Positions 9,359 to 17,653 of a DNA stretch of 64,000 nucleotides are shown in pieces (the first letter of the stretch is position 1; every line of letters starts with the position of its first letter). Source of the DNA: DATKJY01 sp964540105 (GTDB taxonomy: Bacteria; Zixibacteria; MSB-5A5; GN15; FEB-12); the NCBI GenBank assembly GCA_964540105.1, contig CAZILL010000001.1, positions 744,001 through 808,000 of the forward strand, in the 5' to 3' direction. The notes under the pieces were generated by a model. The model was given only the letters and a program-made list of their open reading frames with translations, had not been told where the DNA came from and ran no database searches. The position numbers and the translations under genes were made by a program.

Positions 9359-10725
9359 AGAAACTATCGCTCCTCATCGCTATCCTGACTCTTTCGGCCG
9401 GATCACTCTGGGCGAAGATTCTGCTTCCGACAAGTCAGGAATTCAGAACTGACAACGGGATGTCTGTGAACATCATTCAGCGTCAACAGCTGCCTCTGAT
9501 CTCCCTGAAACTGACCTTCCGCGCCGGCTCTATCTATGATCCGGTCGGTAAGGACGGGTTGGCATCTTTGGCAAGCGACATGCTCATGCGAGGCACCTCA
9601 TCCCGCTCCGCGAAACAGATCGCCGATGAAGTCGCTTTCGGCGGCGGGACGCTTTCGACATCCTGCAAGTATGTTTCCGCCGGATTCGAGGGGGAGTTCC
9701 TGACCGCTCAGGCTGAGAACGCCTTCGAAATCATCGCCGATCTCTTGCTCAATTCGGCGTTCCCGCCCGACGAATTCGACAAGACCGCCACCCGTACACT
9801 TGGCAGCCTCACAAGCCGCCTTGAGAATCCGAGCAATGTCGCCAGCGACGCCATTTGGTCCGCTGTTCTTGGGGCAAGCCGATACAGTCATTTCACTGGA
9901 GGGACGGCCGCCAGTGTGAAAGAGCTGACCCGCGACGACATCGTTCGCTTTGTCAAGGACCACTACACGCCCGACAACTGTCTGCTCGTCGTGTGTGGCG
10001 ACGTCACCCCAGAGGCCGTGCAAAGCTGGATTGCCAAGTACTTTGGGACGTGGACAGGCAAAGTTGTGGCTGGAAAGGAAGAGCCGCCCTTTCCGCCCGT
10101 CGCCGGCCGTCAGGTGATCATCTATGACAAGAAGGATGCCACCCAGACCCAGATCAGGCTCGGTCTCAGCGGGATTCCGATCAATCATCCCGACTTCGCA
10201 CATCTCGAAGTTGCGGGCACAGTCTATGGAGGTTCGTTCACTTCGCGCCTGATGGATGAAATCCGCGTCAATCGCGGCCTGACCTACAGTGTCAGTTATC
10301 GCTCATCGAATCTGAAACCGGGCGGTGTCGCACACGTCTCGACCTTCACCAAGAACGCCTCAGTCGGTGAAGTGCTGGACATTATTTTTGCGGAAGCGCT
10401 GCGTATGCAGACTGAACCACTCGTTGATTCCGACCGAGTACACTACACAAACTACAAGTGCGGCACCTATCCGCTGCGATTCGAAACCAATGACGATCTG
10501 GCCGACGTTTTCACCAATCTCTGGTTGAACAGCTTGGACAAACCCTACTATCAGGACTATCAGGAGCGATTGAGAACGGTCACCGCGACTCAGGCGATGG
10601 CGGCGGCAAAGAAGTACTTCCCAAAGGAGAACTATCGTCTGGTTCTGGTCGGGAAGGCTGACGAGATCATAGAACAGGCCAAAAAATTCGGCCCGGTCAC
10701 GGTCCTTCCTTTCTCACCGGAATAG
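9355..10725 (+). CDS. M16 family peptidase-like protein, non-catalytic partner
   Basis: 456 residues with a signal peptide (MKKLSLLIAILTLSAGSLWA). It has the M16 fold pattern, but where the zinc motif should be it reads GLASLASDML, lacking both histidines and the glutamate. It keeps the C-terminal M16 signature SRLMDEIRVNRGLTYSVSY, whose Arg/Tyr bind substrate in related heterodimers. In this family an inactive subunit supplies the substrate-binding half to the active one. It overlaps the active gene by four bases. A convergent unknown gene ends 140 bases downstream. Confidence 0.9.
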   Translation: MKKLSLLIAILTLSAGSLWAKILLPTSQEFRTDNGMSVNIIQRQQLPLISLKLTFRAGSIYDPVGKDGLASLASDMLMRGTSSRSAKQIADEVAFGGGTLSTSCKYVSAGFEGEFLTAQAENAFEIIADLLLNSAFPPDEFDKTATRTLGSLTSRLENPSNVASDAIWSAVLGASRYSHFTGGTAASVKELTRDDIVRFVKDHYTPDNCLLVVCGDVTPEAVQSWIAKYFGTWTGKVVAGKEEPPFPPVAGRQVIIYDKKDATQTQIRLGLSGIPINHPDFAHLEVAGTVYGGSFTSRLMDEIRVNRGLTYSVSYRSSNLKPGGVAHVSTFTKNASVGEVLDIIFAEALRMQTEPLVDSDRVHYTNYKCGTYPLRFETNDDLADVFTNLWLNSLDKPYYQDYQERLRTVTATQAMAAAKKYFPKENYRLVLVGKADEIIEQAKKFGPVTVLPFSPE

Positions 10726-10865
10726 CGTCGTAACGATGTTGTCGGGCAGGAGTGGCAGCAGTTACGGCAGGTTCTGGTCTTGGGCTTTGATCCGGTCGCT
10801 CCGTGCCGTCGTCCCCTGCCGAAGGCATATAGCCATGGGTGATACAATGATGTGGCAATTGCAGA

Positions 10866-13214
10866 TTACCCATGAAAAAGCGACTGCTGAGTCTTGAGAC
10901 CGACCTTGATCGTCTTTAGAGGGAAACCAATACCAACGTCAAAGCCGGCTGTGACGATGTACGGGTTGGGAATTGATCCGCCGGCCTTCACCTCGAAAGA
11001 ATTACCACAGGCGAGCTTATATACGTTTGGAATTCCTCTCTTCTGCGAGTCCTTGCAGAGAGCCCCAAGATTGCATTCCAGACCGACGTCAATAGGCTTA
11101 ATGGTAGCTTTGAATTGTGCCCCAGCTTCTCCGGAAGCGCTGAACGACAAATCGCCACCAACAGCCAGTCTTACATCCTTATAGGCTTTCTCCACCCAAA
11201 CCTGGTTATGAAGATCCTGAAGTGCAAGTGGTATCGCCGTTAGATAGTATTTGACCAGACGACCAGAGAGATTCTGTGGGAGTGCCGTCAAACCAGTGAT
11301 GATGTTAAGAACATCCGTCGCTGAAACGTTCCTGATGTCCTCGTAGATCAACCGCCCGATGTGCAGGTAGATTCTTGCACAGAGTTCAGCTATCGTAAGC
11401 CAGTCATCAACACTGTCGAATTGAGCGATTGGAGCCTTGATCTCGAAGATCTTTATCTTCAGGTCAGCGCCCGGGCCCGCGCCGACACCACCAGACTGAA
11501 GTCCTATCTTCCCCTTGCCCCACACCTGAACCACGAAATCAGCGTCCTTCTGAACCACTTGCGGTCCGATCACTTTCATGATCGCCCACGCGGTCTTGGC
11601 GATGGCATGGGCTGTGTGAGCCAATGCCGCAAAGTGATTTCCGATTCCATAAAGAGCGCTCACCGCCTGATCCCACTTGTCGGACTCGTCGGAATTGAAA
11701 CGGACGTTACACTTGACGCATAAATATTCTCGTAGGTAGCGATCCCGCACCTGAGGATCAGGAATATATCCGATCGGACTTCCGACTCCGTCACAGTTTG
11801 GTTTCGGGCACCGCGCATGAAACGCATCGAGAAAGTTCTGAGACGACTTCTCGGTCCTCTCCTTCAACCGCTCCATCGACTCAATGACTTCACTGCGGAT
11901 CATCTCATCTCCAACCTTGCCAATAGTTGTGATGAGGGAGTCGGGCAATGCCGCTTTGACCGTAAGTCCGATTTCACCGCCAACTATCTCCTGTGCCTTT
12001 GCTTTCACGGTAGCGGATAGCTCCACCCGTCGGCCAACGATTCCCTTCTGGTTGGCCCGTAGTTCGGTGGTAAGGTGATACTTACTGCTGTTGGTCACGA
12101 GCTCGACGTAAACGTTGTGCGTGTAGTTTGGCTCCAGTGTATGTATTGAATTGAAACCTCTCCCTTTGCTGTCCCTGGCTGTAAAGTCAATATGGACCGC
12201 ATCGACAAACATGCGGTTCTCGATGCTGAAGCTAAGCGAACGATCCTGATAGAACCGTCCCTGCAGGTACCACCCGAATCCGTATCGATTTATCTCCTTG
12301 TCTTTGGCATCCAATTCATCCAGGAACAACCAAATCCAATTAGTGTCTGAACGAAGCTTGTCTGAGAACAGGAATTGAACACCAGCCAGCATGTTCCGGC
12401 CCTCCTCGTGACGGTCCTGGAACGGTGCGAAGACTCGAGTTGGCAATCCGCGTGCAAACGTAATCGGAATGACAGAACTGAGGGGGATTTTGATGGGAAA
12501 TTCAATTGGTTGTTCGCGGTCGTACTCTGGCTTGTTATCGGTATCAACCCACGGATTCATGCAGGGGGGGGGATTCTTATAGAAGAGTATGCGTGTGTCA
12601 ACGTCCGGCTGGTAACTTAATACCGGAATCCCGAACGCAGGTCCAACCAGTTTGACGCCGGTTTCGAGTGAATCTACGGCGATGTTCGCGAATTTGGTTA
12701 TGTACGAAGTATCCTGAATGGGCGCTACCTCCAGTTTATACCACGTCGGAAGCAGTACCACGCGTCTGTAATCCTCTTTGCCGATTCCGGCCACACCTGC
12801 CGCGGCATCAAACACTTTGATCAAGTGCCGCGTGAATGTGTCACGCTCCCCCTGCCACCATTGCTGCACTTCATTATATTCTTGCCATGCTCGTCGTTTG
12901 GCTTCCTTCATCCGTTCTTTCGAATCAGCCAGGAATTCGTCCATGGTATCCAGAATGCTCTGAATCTTCTTCAGATATTCATCCAGGAATCTGTCGGCCT
13001 CGCGCGTTTCCTCATTGACTAAGTTTCGAAGATCCCTGATGAGACCCTGCACGGCCTCATCGAGGCGACGGTTCAGGTCATCACGCCCTGCGCGATCAGC
13101 TTCGAGCATGCGCCGCAGAGCTCTCTCAACATCAGCCAGCTTCTGACAATAATCATTTGTGCAGATCGCTGAGACGATTGAAGTGTCAGGTTTCTTGCCG
13201 GAGTTATCAGCCAC
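10866..13214 (-). CDS. Unknown 782-residue protein with Cys4 cluster
   Basis: I do not recognise a family. The first about 120 residues are charged and helical, probably coiled coil. Then follows a mixed region with many beta-type stretches. At about residues 470-510 there are paired cysteines (CPKPNC then about 25 residues on CVKC) that look like a zinc-ribbon. Next is an alanine-rich helical stretch (FAALAHTAHAIAKTAWAIMK), a glycine-rich GLQSGGVGAGPGADLK, and a C-terminal beta-rich part ending VGLKTQQSLFHG. There is no signal peptide or clear membrane helix. The start is GTG at 13212-13214. It lies nine bases after a 122-residue unknown gene, and the two look like one operon. Composition matches its neighbours. 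Confidence 0.75.
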   Translation of the reverse strand: MADNSGKKPDTSIVSAICTNDYCQKLADVERALRRMLEADRAGRDDLNRRLDEAVQGLIRDLRNLVNEETREADRFLDEYLKKIQSILDTMDEFLADSKERMKEAKRRAWQEYNEVQQWWQGERDTFTRHLIKVFDAAAGVAGIGKEDYRRVVLLPTWYKLEVAPIQDTSYITKFANIAVDSLETGVKLVGPAFGIPVLSYQPDVDTRILFYKNPPPCMNPWVDTDNKPEYDREQPIEFPIKIPLSSVIPITFARGLPTRVFAPFQDRHEEGRNMLAGVQFLFSDKLRSDTNWIWLFLDELDAKDKEINRYGFGWYLQGRFYQDRSLSFSIENRMFVDAVHIDFTARDSKGRGFNSIHTLEPNYTHNVYVELVTNSSKYHLTTELRANQKGIVGRRVELSATVKAKAQEIVGGEIGLTVKAALPDSLITTIGKVGDEMIRSEVIESMERLKERTEKSSQNFLDAFHARCPKPNCDGVGSPIGYIPDPQVRDRYLREYLCVKCNVRFNSDESDKWDQAVSALYGIGNHFAALAHTAHAIAKTAWAIMKVIGPQVVQKDADFVVQVWGKGKIGLQSGGVGAGPGADLKIKIFEIKAPIAQFDSVDDWLTIAELCARIYLHIGRLIYEDIRNVSATDVLNIITGLTALPQNLSGRLVKYYLTAIPLALQDLHNQVWVEKAYKDVRLAVGGDLSFSASGEAGAQFKATIKPIDVGLECNLGALCKDSQKRGIPNVYKLACGNSFEVKAGGSIPNPYIVTAGFDVGIGFPLKTIKVGLKTQQSLFHG

Positions 13215-13223
13215 AGCGCTATC

Positions 13224-13592
13224 TCATCGGTTTGTCACGTCGTGCTTTATCTCAACCCGACCGGCAAAATCGATCTGTGCGAATTTCCTGTCGTTCTGAG
13301 TCACGATGTGCAGAATAACAACTTGATGTGAGCCCGCCCGACACGTGAAAGCAACGTTCACGGAGTCGAAATTCTGGGTCAGCTCGAATTCGGTCTCCTG
13401 TTGATCGACAAGGACCTTACAATCAAAGTCCCCATATTGAAAGGGCGTGTAGCCGCTTTCAATAGGATCATTACAGTACTTCTGCCCTTCACTATGAAAC
13501 TGCGGCTTCATGGTCACACGCATCTTGACTGGTCGTTCGTAGACAAGCTTGTGCTTCCTACCGGACGAGAGACGATGTGTTGACTTTATCAT
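13224..13592 (-). CDS. Unknown 122-residue protein, partner of the Cys4 protein
   Basis: No family recognised. The protein is polar and mostly beta-like, with three cysteines (QKYCND, DFDCKV, FTCRAG) and no signal peptide or membrane segment. The segment VAFTCRAGSHQVVILHIVTQ suggests an Ig-like or small beta-sandwich fold, but this is only an impression. It ends nine bases before the 782-residue gene, so the two are probably co-transcribed. ATG at 13590-13592 has no clear ribosome-binding site; ATG at 13523 (residue 24) is an alternative start. Confidence 0.6.
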   Translation of the reverse strand: MIKSTHRLSSGRKHKLVYERPVKMRVTMKPQFHSEGQKYCNDPIESGYTPFQYGDFDCKVLVDQQETEFELTQNFDSVNVAFTCRAGSHQVVILHIVTQNDRKFAQIDFAGRVEIKHDVTNR

Positions 13593-14028
13593 ATTGACTG
13601 TCGTGTCGGCTTCTGGCCGTACTCACATGTGAAATCAGTCATCAATTTGTGTGCACCGCCATGGACGGCCTTATGGAGAGCAACAGAGGGTCCACTACAC
13701 ACTCTCTCCTGCCAAGTTCTTCGTCAAGACCGTTGGTTCCGAGTGACCAAACTAAGACACAGCTCGCCGCGTCGCAACGGCTTTCCCGACCTCCTTGCCC
13801 TTTTCGGTCGAAATTGTCCGCTTGGGGTTCTCACAGGGCAGACTTGATCCAACTCATCCGAATTCCTTCAGATACCCTCACAAAGCTCCCCTCCCGAGCT
13901 GGGTAGCGATGCACCCTTGTTGGGAGATACTCTGGGTCGCACTGCCGAATAACCCACGATAAATCGCGGGCTGCCAGGAAGTTCACCGTTTGGACAGAGG
14001 CAAGATCCTGCGCCGTGGGCGCCTCTCC
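13593..14028. other. Intergenic region without recognised gene
   Basis: 436 bases between the unknown pair and the response regulator. Short open frames exist on both strands but none has a ribosome-binding site or protein-like composition. A small hairpin (GCGCC, 3-base loop, GGCGC) near 14010-14023 has no adjacent T-run and is not called a terminator. Confidence 0.4.
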
Positions 14029-14724
14029 TTATTCCCCCTTCTGAAACCGGTACCCGACGCCGCGGATAGTTTCGATATGAACCGGCGCCTTGGGATCATC
14101 TTCAAAGATTTTGCGCAGCTTCAAAATGAAGTTATCGATCGTGCGGTTGGTCGGATAGATGTGATATCCCCACACCGCGTCAAGCAGCTGATCGCGGCTC
14201 ACGACCTCACCGGCTCGCTCTGCGAGATACTTGACCACCATGCACTCTTTCCGCGTGAGCACAAACCGCCCGCCCGGCCCTTCCGCTTCGAAGGTCTTGA
14301 AGTTGATCTTCCGTCCACTGAATTCCAGCAAGCCGGAAACCGTTTCCTCAGTGGCCAGCCAGGCCTGACGGCGAAATATTCCCGCTATTCGCGCCAGGAG
14401 CTCGGGTACGTCAAATGGCTTGGTGATGTAGTCATCACCACCCGCCAGCAGTCCTTCCACTTTCTGTTCAGTTTGATCGCGCGCCGTGATGAACAGAATG
14501 GGGAGTGTCGCTCCGAGCGCTCTGATCTTCTTACAAATCGTGAGTCCATCCATCCCCGGCAGCATGATGTCCAGCAACACGAGATCGAAGGTCCCTTTCC
14601 GGAACATCTCGAAAGCGGCCAATCCCTCGGAGGCATGCACAACCTGATACCCTTCGGCCTCAAGGTTCAGGATCATGCCGTCGGCCAGATGATGATCATC
14701 CTCAACCAGCAGAATTGTTCTCAT
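14029..14724 (-). CDS. OmpR/PhoB-type response regulator
   Basis: 231 residues. The receiver domain (about 1-118) has the acidic pair D9-D10 in LLVEDDHH, phosphoacceptor D52 in LLDIMLPGMDG, switch T80 and K102 in TKPFD. The winged-helix DNA-binding domain (about 130-229) ends IETIRGVGYRFQKGE, typical of the OmpR class. Its start lies inside the end of the upstream kinase gene (23-base overlap), so the two form a cognate pair. It should bind DNA as a dimer when phosphorylated; targets are unknown. Confidence 0.95.
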   Translation of the reverse strand: MRTILLVEDDHHLADGMILNLEAEGYQVVHASEGLAAFEMFRKGTFDLVLLDIMLPGMDGLTICKKIRALGATLPILFITARDQTEQKVEGLLAGGDDYITKPFDVPELLARIAGIFRRQAWLATEETVSGLLEFSGRKINFKTFEAEGPGGRFVLTRKECMVVKYLAERAGEVVSRDQLLDAVWGYHIYPTNRTIDNFILKLRKIFEDDPKAPVHIETIRGVGYRFQKGE

Positions 14725-15703
14725 CGTTCTCGCTCCGTTTCAGAGTGATCACAAATGTCGCGCCCTTCCCGGGACCATCGGACAGAGCCGTAATCTGCCC
14801 GCCATGTCCGCGAATAATCTCGCGGCAAAGATACAGCCCAAGCCCGCTGCCCGATTGCGAGCGAGTCATCTCGTCTCCAACGCGATAGAATCGCTCGAAA
14901 ATAGCTTTGGCGTCGGTCGCTGTAAAGCCAATCCCCTCGTCGGCAATCGTGACCCGAATCTGCTTTTGGGCAGCCTCGAGCACGACCGTGATATGAATTG
15001 TTTCCCTATTGTGGTATTTCAAGCCGTTTTCCAGGATAGCATCGAGGGCGCGGCCGAAGGCGACCTCATCGCCGTACCAGAGGACACTTTCCTGCAGAGT
15101 GCGGTCGATACGTAGGGGGACAGCCGTCGGTATCTTCTGAAGCGCGGTCAGACGTGCCGCCACGAGGTCCGATAGATTGAAGGTCGATTTGTTCAGGTGA
15201 TACCCGCTTCGCTCGAATCGCCCGGCATCGAGAATATTCTCGACCAGTTTCTCCAGTCGCACTACGTCCTCTTTCATCCGCGGGACAATCCCTTCTTTCT
15301 TTTCAGGAGCGATCTTCGTCGACTGCAGCGTGTCCAGGTAGAGCTTCATCGATGTCAGCGGGGTCTTGAGTTCATGTGTGACCGCCATGAGGAAGTTCTG
15401 CTGGTGGAAGGTGAGCTCCTCGGTTCGCACGAGCGCGCGATAAATCACCCAGGCGCCGGTCAGGATCAACAGGAGCAGGAAAACTCCTTCGGTGCCAACC
15501 ATGATCTGTCGTGTGATTTCCTGGCGATGAATCTGCTCGACCAGCCCGGCGGAACCGCCCAACTGCTCGGCCAAATCGACCTTCTCTGCAGTCAGGCGTG
15601 CCATGAAGATGATCCACCAGAGCGCCTGGGCAAAGGCCACAGTCAGCATGAACAAGAACAACCAGAGCGCTCGTTTTGGAGATAATTGTCGTGCGACTTT
15701 CAT
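14702..15703 (-). CDS. Membrane sensor histidine kinase
   Basis: 333 residues. Two membrane helices (about 13-35 and 72-92) flank a short periplasmic loop of about 35 residues. With no HAMP domain recognisable, it passes to HisKA (H-box AVTHELKTPLTSMK) and HATPase_c with N-box ILENGLKYH, G1 IADEGIGF and G2 GSGLGLYLC. The small sensor loop suggests it senses membrane state or a partner protein rather than a soluble ligand. It overlaps the response regulator gene. ATG at 15701-15703 has GGAGAAG upstream. Confidence 0.93.
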   Translation of the reverse strand: MKVARQLSPKRALWLFLFMLTVAFAQALWWIIFMARLTAEKVDLAEQLGGSAGLVEQIHRQEITRQIMVGTEGVFLLLLILTGAWVIYRALVRTEELTFHQQNFLMAVTHELKTPLTSMKLYLDTLQSTKIAPEKKEGIVPRMKEDVVRLEKLVENILDAGRFERSGYHLNKSTFNLSDLVAARLTALQKIPTAVPLRIDRTLQESVLWYGDEVAFGRALDAILENGLKYHNRETIHITVVLEAAQKQIRVTIADEGIGFTATDAKAIFERFYRVGDEMTRSQSGSGLGLYLCREIIRGHGGQITALSDGPGKGATFVITLKRSENDENNSAG

Positions 15704-15814
15704 TGGCTTCTCCGCTTCGGGGACAATATACCCGATTTCAATTCGTGGAGAAACGGGAAGTTCGCACCTGCATGAGCCGAGGATAGGTGATCGCGGGCTT
15801 TGCCTGGGCGCGTT

Positions 15815-16765
15815 TCACTCGATCGGAATAATCTCAACAGTGGGTACCAGCCGCGGAGCGGCCGTGGCAGGGTCGGGGGCGATCGTTTCGCCGCGCAACA
15901 GGCGTTCGCAGGTCTCGACGAGCTTGGATAGATTCAGCTTCGTTATATGTGCGTCTGCCTTCAAATACGCCGCGCGCGCTTTCATTCCGGCATCGCCGAT
16001 GGACGAATACACAATGACCGGAGTGTTTGGGCGCTCCGATTGACGGATTCGCAAAGTTAGCGCCAGTCCATCCATCTGGGGCATTTCGACATCGGAGATG
16101 ATCAGATCAAACGACTCTCTTTGGAACAGCTTCCACGCCTCCTCACCATCAATGGCGGCTCGAACGTCAAAACCCAGATCGGTCATCTCGGCGATCAGCA
16201 TCGCCCTGACCGCCGGGGAATCTTCTGCGACGAGCACACGCTTACCTCCAAAATCGGCATGGCCGGTATACGACATAGTGCTGTGTTCGCGAAGCTTCGG
16301 GCACAAGTCAAGAAGGATCGTCTCATAATCGAGCAACTGCACCATTCGTTCTTCGGTCGGCTTGACAATCCCGATGACATACTTGTGGGCAACATTCGAA
16401 AACACTTTCTCAGCGTCGATAACATCGGCCCATTGGAAATGATGAATCCAGTCCACACACTCCACTGCCAGACCGGTAGTCATCCCGAAGAACTCGGTGA
16501 CGATGACATTGTCTGATCGTCCACCGGAATTCGACAGACCCAGAAAACCCCCAAGATCGATGACTGGCACGAGGCGGTCCCGATCCTTGAACATTCCCGT
16601 AATGCCGGCAGGCGCCTCCGGCACGGTCGTGAAATCAGTCAGATCATTGACGATCTTCTTCACTTTGAGGATGTTAATACCGAACGACAGACCACAGGCG
16701 CGATACTCGAGAATGCGAAGTTCGTTTGACCCGGATTTCAGATAGGATTCAGCGTCGAAGGTCAT
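15815..16765 (-). CDS. CheV-like protein: CheW domain plus receiver
   Basis: 316 residues. The N-terminal CheW-like domain (about 15-165) has GINILKVKKIV and VPVIDLGGFLGL. A receiver domain follows (about 173-295) with VLVAEDSPAVR (acidic pocket), phosphoacceptor Asp in LIISDVEMPQMDG, and a lysine in HITKLNLSKL. CheV couples chemoreceptors to CheA and adapts through phosphorylation. No CheA or receptor lies in the window. Its start overlaps the end of the soluble kinase gene as ATGA, so the kinase rather than CheA might be its partner; this is inference. Confidence 0.88.
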   Translation of the reverse strand: MTFDAESYLKSGSNELRILEYRACGLSFGINILKVKKIVNDLTDFTTVPEAPAGITGMFKDRDRLVPVIDLGGFLGLSNSGGRSDNVIVTEFFGMTTGLAVECVDWIHHFQWADVIDAEKVFSNVAHKYVIGIVKPTEERMVQLLDYETILLDLCPKLREHSTMSYTGHADFGGKRVLVAEDSPAVRAMLIAEMTDLGFDVRAAIDGEEAWKLFQRESFDLIISDVEMPQMDGLALTLRIRQSERPNTPVIVYSSIGDAGMKARAAYLKADAHITKLNLSKLVETCERLLRGETIAPDPATAAPRLVPTVEIIPIE

Positions 16766-17523
16766 AGTGCTCTCTCCTCAACTCGGCGTAGCCGCAACGT
16801 AAACACCGCGCCCCCGTCGGGATGATCGTCAGCGAAGATCGTCCCGCCCATACCGGTCGCGGCCAGTCGGCAGAAATACAATCCGAGACCGACGCCGCGG
16901 TGACGTCCGGTTGTGCGGAGCTGAAGCTGTCCGTATTTCTCGAAAAGCTGGTCGGGAGGAATGTCTCCAAGCCCTTCGCCGGAATCTTTCACATTGACGT
17001 ACATTGAATCGTCGGCATGTGTCAGATACACCGATATTGTGCCGCCGTTCGGCGTATGGCGAATAGCGTTGAAAAGCAGGTTATCGAGGGCTCTCTTCAG
17101 AAGCGCTGTATCAGCGATGACCTTCCCTTGTTCATTGCCAGTTTCCAGGGTAATGGTTATGTCATTCTCATAGGCTGAGCCTTCAGCAAGAGTCACTGAT
17201 TCCTTCACGATCGGGATTGGCTCAGATTCTGTTAATGTGACCGGAAGCCCGGCCTTGCCGGATTTGGCCACAGCCATTATGTCATAGAGAATCGCCTCCG
17301 CTCTTTCGACCGCGATTCTTGACGAACGCACGAGCCGTTGGTGCGTCGGCTTCTGAAGGCTGAGCCTCCCTTCGTCCGCGATCTTCAGCAGGTACTTCAT
17401 CGACGCTAACGGAGACTCGATGTCGTGAATGAACAGGGCAAACATCTCCAGCCATAAATCGGCTTGTTTCTGTTGCTCCATCTCAGCTACAGCCGGCTGA
17501 TTCTCTTTAAGTAGTGATGTCAC
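16762..17523 (-). CDS. Soluble sensor histidine kinase
   Basis: 253 residues without membrane segments. A HisKA-like dimerisation domain carries a divergent H-box, FIHDIESPLASMKYLL, followed by HATPase_c with LLFNAIRHTPNGG (N-box), KDSGEGLG (G1) and GVGLGLYFC (G2). There is no PAS or GAF input domain, so input probably comes through a partner protein, plausibly the CheV-like protein translated next by ATGA overlap. The start is GTG at 17521-17523 with GAGGA upstream. The receiver of the CheV protein is a candidate phosphate acceptor. Confidence 0.88.
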   Translation of the reverse strand: MTSLLKENQPAVAEMEQQKQADLWLEMFALFIHDIESPLASMKYLLKIADEGRLSLQKPTHQRLVRSSRIAVERAEAILYDIMAVAKSGKAGLPVTLTESEPIPIVKESVTLAEGSAYENDITITLETGNEQGKVIADTALLKRALDNLLFNAIRHTPNGGTISVYLTHADDSMYVNVKDSGEGLGDIPPDQLFEKYGQLQLRTTGRHRGVGLGLYFCRLAATGMGGTIFADDHPDGGAVFTLRLRRVEERAL

Positions 17524-17653
17524 GTGGAATCCTCAGCATTCCCCCCACTTTGCGCATTCACGTGAAGTATCGACCATTTCCGAAAAACCATTACTGCCAT
17601 CCGAGACCACGACAGTGACTGCTTTCAGAGAATGAGGCGTAGATTTGTCCGAG

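Noticed and set aside
10833..10874. Inverted repeat CATGGGT...ACCCATG between the convergent M16 and unknown genes
   Set aside because: Seven-base arms about 28 bases apart with no T-run; not convincing as terminator or operator.
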